Notes under the pieces: model-generated
Seen by the model: only the letters and a program-made list of their open reading frames with translations
Databases searched by the model: none
Told to the model about the DNA's origin: nothing
In this document: one piece after another, positions 51,794 through 57,761 of the stretch
Position numbering within the stretch: the stretch's first letter is position 1
How the letters are laid out: every line of letters starts with the position of its first letter
NCBI GenBank assembly: GCA_004020875.1
Contig: SAPZ01000032.1
Coordinates: forward strand, 1-57,761
DNA: 57,761 nt
Reading direction: 5' to 3'
DNA from: Mesorhizobium sp.
GTDB lineage: Bacteria > Pseudomonadota > Alphaproteobacteria > Rhizobiales > Rhizobiaceae
Translations under genes and position numbers: made by a program

Positions 51794-54253
51794 TCAGGTC
51801 TCGCACGACGTCTCGACAGTCAGGGCTGCTTCGACGGGTGTGAAGATGTCAACATCGACCCCAGGCGCCCGAATCGTCACAATCAGGGCGTACCGAGCCA
51901 GAGCGTCGACGCGTTCCAGGTAAGGCTTCTCCTTCCACCAGCCCCCGACCGGGAACACGCCGATCGCGTCACGCTCGGCGAGATCGGCGGCGCTGCCCGA
52001 CCAGAAATCGGCGTGCAACGAGCCGCGATCGCGGAAGGTGCCGAGCAGCCACTCTTCTCCGCCTCCAGCAGGCGCCCCTTCCTCCTCGTCCCGAGCGGCC
52101 TGATTGATGCGGGCTCGGAATTCGTCGACTGTCTCGGTCGCTGACTTTACTCTGAACCGAAGACCATGGGACGCGTAACGATGCCGGCGGGTCCATCCGC
52201 GTTCACCGGGGTTGGGTTCGATGAAATAGGACAGCGTGACGCGGAGCTCGACCTGGGCAGCGCCGAGCGCCGCGAGCTGCTCCTTCGGCCAAGGCAGGCG
52301 ATGCAGCTTCATGTCACGCGTTTTGGCAGCCGCGCCGCCCTCGCGCTGGAAAGGCTGAAGCTCATCTTCAACGATAAGCGTGAGGTCGTTCACCGTTGAC
52401 AGAAGCGCGCGCCCAAGATCTGGCACGCCATAACCATAGCGCCGCACGAGCGCCTGGATCTCGCCCTTCGCTCCGTTGCACGCATCGATGCGTGCGCGCA
52501 TCGCCGGAGTCCATTCGGCCGAGTGGACGATCAGGGCGCGAACCGTTTCAGGCCACAGCTCGGGGCGCGCTGATAGAATTAGTCCCGCCATCCGTGCGGC
52601 ATGGGCCGTTGCCGCGCTCGTATCTCCGAGGGTGGTGAAGTGGCGCAGTTCGGGTCGATAGAAAGTGGTCAATATCTGCAGATCGTCGATCGGCTCGCCA
52701 GGCAACACACCGTCATGGGCGAGATTGCCGCCTTCGAAGACGACCTCGGGCTTCACCGGCCACTGCCTGTCCCAAACGACCGAAGTGCGACTGCGCGGCG
52801 AGAGCTCGCCGACCGGCGCGATCGGAGCGTAGCCCGCAAAGTCGGTGTCAATGATATCGACCTTTTCTGTGAAAGCGCCGACCGTCAGCGCATTCCAGGC
52901 CTGAGAAGGATCATCGACTGCTTCCAGATCGTTGCGCGTCAAATGCTCGGCCGGCATGAGGTCATCGCCGATGTTGCCGGCAGAGAGAACGATCAAGCGT
53001 CGCTGTTCCTCTTCGAAACAGAGTTGGTCGATAGCGGCAGACCACGATGTGGGCCTTCCACGCGCCGGACTGGCGCTTGTCACAGCCATTGCGATCGCGC
53101 GGCGGCGCCTGCACCTCGGCGCGGGCGATCGCTTCCGCGGTGATCGCGCCATAGAGTTCTGGATCGTTTGCCTCGTCTTCTGGCGGAAGGATACGAACAC
53201 TCTCCAGCCGAAAGGGCAATGGAACTGGATCGCCTCCGACCAGGAGCGGGACCAGATCACCGTACAGGCCGACACCTGCCATTCGCGTCCCGTGGCCGCT
53301 CCACGCAGGTGTGTCGTCGCTGCCCCATGCCGGTTTGACGGTGTGCCAGTCTTCAACGGCAAGTGCGGGTTCGATCAACGGGTGGGTGCGACGCACGCCG
53401 CTGTCGAGAATGCAGACCGCAATATCGGTTGAGGCGGTCTGACGCGCCCGAGAAGCTCGTCGCTCCAGTCCCTTTGCTCCGCGCCGCCAAGGCCCATGAA
53501 GAAGGACGGCGTATCCTTCGCGCGCCGCAGCTCGGCGACGACATCGCTGTGCGCAATCATGCGGTCGAGCATTGCCGTGCTGGCGAGTGCCAGCATGACC
53601 ACCCGCTCCGGAAACCTGACCGCATGCGTGCGCAAAGTGATGTTCAGGGCTTCGGCAATGTGCTCGAAGTTCTCGCGGCGACCGTCGCGCAGCCAGACTT
53701 CCCACCACACCTGCTCGTCAGCGGCCTGGGGGAAGAGGTCGTCGTGGTCGGTAAACAACGATCGTGCAGTCGCCAGCCTGACTGTCTCCATGCGGGAGAC
53801 GAGCGGCTCGTTGCGCGGTCTGCCGCGGTCAGTGTCAACGTCTCGATACGCCTCGACTTTCCGCAAATAATAGGCTTGCGCGCTTTGCGGCAGGAACACC
53901 GACGCTGTGATGGGAGCACCGGGTTGAGTTGGCTCATGGACGGCGACCAGCTCCATGTGCTGGCGACGATCGGCCAACTGGTCGAGGGCCGCCCGTCCGG
54001 ACATGGGCAGATCGATCTCGAGATAAAAGCCAGGCGTGCCGACCGACAGCTGGGGGTCACGCGCCGCAATCTGCTGGCGTGCACTTTCGACCGCTTGTTC
54101 GATGGATTGCGTCAAGGCCGCAGCATGCGACGCCCGATCACGCGCCGGCAGCGGCGGTGCATGTATAAGTTGGTTGGGCCGCCGATAGGCTTCCCGAATG
54201 CCGTTGTTGCGAAGGTGGATATGGGCGCGGTCGCGCGGAAAATCGTCTGCCAT
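51794..54253 (-). pseudogene. Subtilisin-like S8 peptidase, frameshifted
   Basis: Reading through two frameshifts (near 53445 and 53100) gives a continuous S8 peptidase of about 815 residues: a long N-terminal domain (from MADDFPRDRAHIHLRNNG at 54253), Asp in VCILDSGVRRTHPL, His in GHGTRMAGVGLYG, Asn in IVLSAGN and Ser in GDTSAATAHAARMAG. All catalytic residues are present, but no single frame covers them. It lies directly downstream of an AAA+ ATPase gene, also frameshifted. AAA+/S8 pairs of this kind recur in mobile and defence-rich regions; the biological role is not established here. Sequencing errors could mimic the shifts. Confidence 0.8.
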
Positions 54254-54270
54254 TATGATCTGTGCTGTCG

Positions 54271-55254
54271 CTACTCAGACAGCGAAGCCTGCCGGCGTTC
54301 CTTCAGAGCGTCGATGAGCGCTTCCGAGGTGATCCGCTTCCCCCCCCGCAATATGATGGTTTTTGCAGCGTCGTCGGCCGCGCGGGTGATCTCGGCCTGC
54401 GACAGTCTCTCTGCCTGAGAGATCGCCTCGTTCCAGGCAAGCCCTCTGGTGTCGAAGCGGTCGAGTCGAGCCCGAAGCAGCGCCTCGATAATCGGCCGAT
54501 CGGGCACGGCGTATTCGATGACATCGTCGAAACGGCGGAACAAAGCTCTGTCGAGCAGCTCGGGATGATTTGTTGCCGCAATAATCAGGCTGTGGCTGTC
54601 GTCTTGCTCGAGAAACTGCAGAAACGAATTCAGCACGCGCCGAATCTCGCCAACATCCTGGCGTTCGCCTCGACGCGCGCCGATGGCATCGAATTCGTCA
54701 AAGAAGTAGACGCCCCGCGTCGCCTGCATTGCATCAAAAACAAGCCGCAGCTTTCCGGCAGTCTCTCCCATGAACTTGGTGATCAAACCATCGAGGACGA
54801 TCGTGAAAAGGGGCAGATGAGCTCCCCGGCCAATGCCGATGCGGTCATCGTCTTGCCTGATCCTGGCGGGCCGACCAGAAGCAGTTTGCGACGGGGAACA
54901 AGCCCGTGCTCGCGCAAGCTTGCTTGTTGGCGCTGCTCTCCCAGCACGCGGTGCAGGCGCGAGCGCAGACTGTCCGGCAAAATCATGTCGGTCAGTCGCA
55001 GGTCCGGATAGCGCACATGCAGGAGCCCTGCGAGCTCGCCCTTTGGCTGAAAAAGGGGAACCGGCCGACTGCTCTTGGCAATCCGGGCGTCCCTGCTCTT
55101 GGCTGCGTCGACCAGATCCTTGAGCTCCTGAGCAAGCTTGCCATGGCCTTGACGTGCCTCATGCGCAGCAAGCTGCATCGCGATAGAGGAAACGATCCTC
55201 GTCGCCGGCAATGTGGCTTTTAAGCAGCGTCACGATATGGCGGGCCGTGGTCAT
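54271..55254 (-). pseudogene. AAA+ ATPase paired with S8 peptidase, frameshifted
   Basis: Starting from the ATG at 55254 (MTTARHIVTLLKSHIAGDED), a shift near 55193 is needed to reach SIAMQLAAHEARQGHGKLA, and another near 54808 (in an AAAAGGGG run on the plus strand) to reach LITKFMGETAGKLRLVFDAM. The repaired product of about 330 residues has Walker A GPPGSGKTMT, Walker B GVYFFDEFDAIG and sensor IIAATNHPELLD with RRFDD. Seventeen bases separate it from the S8 gene. In its present form it cannot make a full ATPase. Confidence 0.8.
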
Positions 55255-55610
55255 GGCTCTCTTCTGGGGTATCCGTTTACTTGGCGAAGCGCATGCAACC
55301 TAAACGCTTTCAACGGCGATTTGCATCGCGCAATGGTGTTTTTTCTCTTGTCGATGTTCGCCCGTGGCAACTTCAGCGGTGAACTGTTGCGCCGCGGTCA
55401 TAGGCCAGCCGGAATAACGCCGGCCAGCAGACAACAGTCCGCATCTTCGAGCGCTCGAAGTCTGGCCACTCACGCAGCGTGTCGGGTCCGAACGCTCCAA
55501 AGCCGCCCCGCCTGGCAGGTCCATGCGACCGATTGCGGGCGTGCGGCCATAAGGTCTACGCGGGCTCGCATGGCTGCCCGCGCCGCTGGCTAAAAAAGCT
55601 GTACACCATC
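55255..55610. other. Intergenic region between relaxase and AAA gene
   Basis: About 355 bases, G+C-rich, with frames on both strands but no domain I recognise and no ribosome sites. No repeat or RNA gene is evident. It separates the relaxase stop at 55611 from the start of the AAA pseudogene. Confidence 0.45.
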
Positions 55611-57581
55611 TCACGAAACACCAGGTCCGCTCCTTTGCCGGCCGACGGTCCATGAAATCCCCTCCCCACTCACGACACCGGAGACCTCCTTGCCCACATG
55701 GCGCTCAAGCACCGGCCGCCATGGCACCAGCGTGAACTCGCGCGACTTCTCAACGACGGCATATTTTCCGCTGGCAAGCTCGACGGAGCGGCGGAGCGTA
55801 CCCTCTACTCGTCCTCCGGATCGCGCTTCGGCATAGGGCAGGCCAAGTTCCTCCGACAGTTGGCCAGCAACACGGTTCAGTTCTCGCTGGCGCAGGATCG
55901 AAAGCATGTTGGCTCGATAGACGATCCGATCCTGTTCTTCATGCGCGAGGCCTTGCGCGATCAGCCACTCCCGCCGGCGAGCTTGCGCCTCTCTCACGTC
56001 GCAGCCGAAGCCGGATCCGTGCAAAGGCTCGGGTCTATCGGCAACCAGCTCCCGGTCGAGCCAGGTGGCGCCGTTGAAGCTGACCTGTCGCTCCAGCGCC
56101 ATTGAGGAGAGCTTGTCGACAACGACAGGCTCGGCCCTGGCCCGCTGGCCCTCATAATTCGCGACGCGATCGAGATGGTCCGGCGCGATGAGCCAGGTGC
56201 CGTTCGGCTCTCGCTCAACGCCGCCGGTCGCGCGGCGGATCGCCTCCAGCCGCCGCACATGCGTTCGCGCAAAGCTCTCGGTGGCGGATGGGTCATGCTT
56301 CAGGTGGATATCGACGTCGTAACGGCCGCCATTCGCGGCGGCGATTTCGGCGATGGTACGATCGACCCGCCTCGGCTCGGTGTTCCTTGGCGCGACACGC
56401 ACGATGCAGCCATTAGGCATCGTTTCCATCGCCTCGCCTCTACCGATGTCGATCCAATGGCTCTTACCGTCGACGGCGTCGACGATCATGTAGTGGCGGT
56501 CATTGATCTCGTCGGCCAGTCCACGCGCGACAACGCGACCGACGAGAGACTGGACGGGCTCGCCGGCTCGATCGTGGATCACCCAGTCGGCGGCACTGCG
56601 TGCAAGCCCCTTGCCGGCCAGTTCGCGGTGGATGGTCTTGATGATGTCGCCGCGTTCGCCGGTGCGGCGCAGCGTGGCTTCGAGCTCATCGTCGAGGCGC
56701 CAGGAGCCAGCGCCGACCTCCGCGGCCAGACCCATCCGCTCGAGCTTGCGCAGCCGTCCCTGGTGCAGCGTCTGGCGAATGGCGTCGGGACCGCCCGGCG
56801 AGACCAGCCCGTCATCATCACGCATGCTGAGCAGCCGACGGTCGATGCTGGTGAAGCGTTCCTGCTCCATTTCCCGGCGCAGGCGAAGCTCAATCTCGCG
56901 GTCGGTTCGCGGACCGAGATCGAGGCTGACCAGCTCGGCCGCCCGCTCGCGGATGCCAGATGAGATATATTCGCGCGCGATGACCAGGTTCTCGCCACGG
57001 TCGTCCCTGCCTCGGACGATGATGTGGCTGTGCGGGTGGCCGGTGTTGAAATGATCAACCGCGACCCAGTCGAGCTTCGTGCCGAGGTCTTCCTGCATCT
57101 GCGCCATGAGCCGCCGCGTCAGCGCCTTCAGGTCTTCATACTCGATGCCGTCTTCGGCAGCGACGATGAAGCGGAATTGGTGGCGGTCGCCGTCCGCGCG
57201 ATCGATGAACGCCTTGCCGTCGACGCGGTCGCTGTCGGCGCCGTAGAGCTCGCCAGGCGCACCTTCTCGGGTGACGCCGTCGCGCTGAAGATAGCGTAGA
57301 TGGGCACGCGCCCCGTCCGCGCCCTTGCCGGCGAGCTTGACGATCCGCGCCTTGACGATCACCCGGCGCTGGCGGAAGGCGGCATACCGGTCGCGCGATT
57401 TCAGCAGCGCCGCAGCCGCCCCGCCGCGCCCTGTCCGGCTGCCCGTGAAGCGACCGCCGGGCTGGGGCTGGCCGCCGGCTCGGTTGACGGCTGCCCGGAC
57501 TTGACCGGCATAGCGTTTGCCTGCCTTCGAGCCGCGCGACCCGATTTTGCCGAGCTTCGGCCTGAACTCGTCATCCTTCAT
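55611..57581 (-). CDS. rlxS: VirD2-like relaxase (DUF3363 type)
   Basis: A 656-residue relaxase. A basic N-terminal tail precedes the nuclease domain with the metal-binding His motif HFNTGHPHSHIIVRG (His177, 182, 184, 186) preceded by DWVAVD. The long C-terminal part (GKYAVVEKSREFTLVPWRPV, then GISWTVGRQRSGPG at the end) matches DUF3363 proteins. This is the RlxS layout of Mesorhizobium symbiosis elements. It would nick at oriT and stay on the 5' end of the DNA. An IncP-like oriT candidate lies about 100 bases upstream. A different relaxase end is found at 51674. Confidence 0.9.
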   Translation of the reverse strand: MKDDEFRPKLGKIGSRGSKAGKRYAGQVRAAVNRAGGQPQPGGRFTGSRTGRGGAAAALLKSRDRYAAFRQRRVIVKARIVKLAGKGADGARAHLRYLQRDGVTREGAPGELYGADSDRVDGKAFIDRADGDRHQFRFIVAAEDGIEYEDLKALTRRLMAQMQEDLGTKLDWVAVDHFNTGHPHSHIIVRGRDDRGENLVIAREYISSGIRERAAELVSLDLGPRTDREIELRLRREMEQERFTSIDRRLLSMRDDDGLVSPGGPDAIRQTLHQGRLRKLERMGLAAEVGAGSWRLDDELEATLRRTGERGDIIKTIHRELAGKGLARSAADWVIHDRAGEPVQSLVGRVVARGLADEINDRHYMIVDAVDGKSHWIDIGRGEAMETMPNGCIVRVAPRNTEPRRVDRTIAEIAAANGGRYDVDIHLKHDPSATESFARTHVRRLEAIRRATGGVEREPNGTWLIAPDHLDRVANYEGQRARAEPVVVDKLSSMALERQVSFNGATWLDRELVADRPEPLHGSGFGCDVREAQARRREWLIAQGLAHEEQDRIVYRANMLSILRQRELNRVAGQLSEELGLPYAEARSGGRVEGTLRRSVELASGKYAVVEKSREFTLVPWRPVLERHVGKEVSGVVSGEGISWTVGRQRSGPGVS

Positions 57582-57684
57582 GCGAGCCTCCCAGACATAT
57601 CAAGCAAAATCAGACACTTACACGTCCAACCCTCTTGGCACCGGCGGCAGCCTCCTGGAAAAACGATGTGCAGACAAAGATTTA

Positions 57685-57716
57685 ACCGCCTCCTGGAGGC
57701 GGTACCTTTATCTTGC
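57685..57716 (+). other. Candidate oriT: inverted repeat plus IncP-like nic motif
   Basis: ACCGCCTCC (57685-57693) and GGAGGCGGT (57695-57703) form a perfect inverted repeat with a one-base loop. Six bases later TATCTTGC (57709-57716) differs by one base from the IncP/Ti nic consensus YATCCTGY. In RP4 an inverted repeat likewise precedes the nic site. The position, 104 bases before the divergently read relaxase start, fits an origin of transfer. A single inverted repeat could alternatively be a terminator, but no T-run follows on either strand. Confidence 0.6.
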
Positions 57717-57761
57717 CGTCTTAATCGGTCGTATTTTCCGAGACTTTCTCTCCATCGTCGT

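Noticed and set aside
53050..55200. Programmed frameshifting in the S8 and AAA genes
   Set aside because: The four shift points share no slippery heptamer or common context, so decay or sequencing error is simpler.

Overview
The window looks like a Mesorhizobium-type genome (Hyphomicrobiales). Evidence: an erythritol (ery) catabolic locus, microaerobic fixNOQP/fixGHIS genes with fnrN and hemN, a traG-trb mating apparatus of rhizobial symbiosis islands, a type III effector preceded by a tts box, and a VirD2-like relaxase. All assignments come from reading motifs, gene order and overlaps; no database search was run.

Region 1 (1-15272) is polyol metabolism. On the minus strand eryA-eryB-eryC-eryD-eryH (eryH cut by the window edge) are tightly coupled. 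Divergently follow a DUF2291 protein, a ribose-type ABC importer (ATPase, permease, binding protein; eryEFG-like), a strong terminator and a DeoR regulator. A second coupled operon then encodes another FGGY kinase, another DeoR regulator and another GlpD-like flavoprotein dehydrogenase. Palindromic GTTAT/ATAAC elements lie in front of these operons.

Region 2 (15284-19000) is a scar: a beheaded serine recombinase, a 15-bp sequence matching the end of a guaA gene (candidate att core) with a nearby direct repeat, an IS66 transposase fragment and a GGDEF-EAL gene with several lesions. I read this as the left edge of an integrative element.

Region 3 (19123-32046) is a microaerobic respiration block: fixNOQP, fixGHI and ccoS, then a CHAT/caspase-like gene coupled to ubiM, and fnrN divergent from hemN. 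Three near-identical FNR/FixK boxes precede fixN, fnrN/hemN and, unexpectedly, the CHAT-ubiM pair.

Region 4 (32283-44145) is a compact minus-strand transfer operon, traG-copG-trbBCDEJLFGI-DUF2274. Region 5 (44364-57761) is cargo between traG and the relaxase: a large Ulp1/SUMO-protease type III effector with internal repeats; a four-gene ubiquitin-like conjugation cassette (DUF2604 ubiquitin-like protein, CEHH-motif protein, JAB peptidase, E1/ThiF); a decayed subtilisin plus AAA+ ATPase pair bounded on one side by a fragment of a second relaxase gene; then the intact relaxase with an IncP-like oriT candidate upstream.

The most unusual content is the ubiquitin-like cassette carried as cargo by a symbiosis-type element, and the anaerobox-driven CHAT-ubiM pair.
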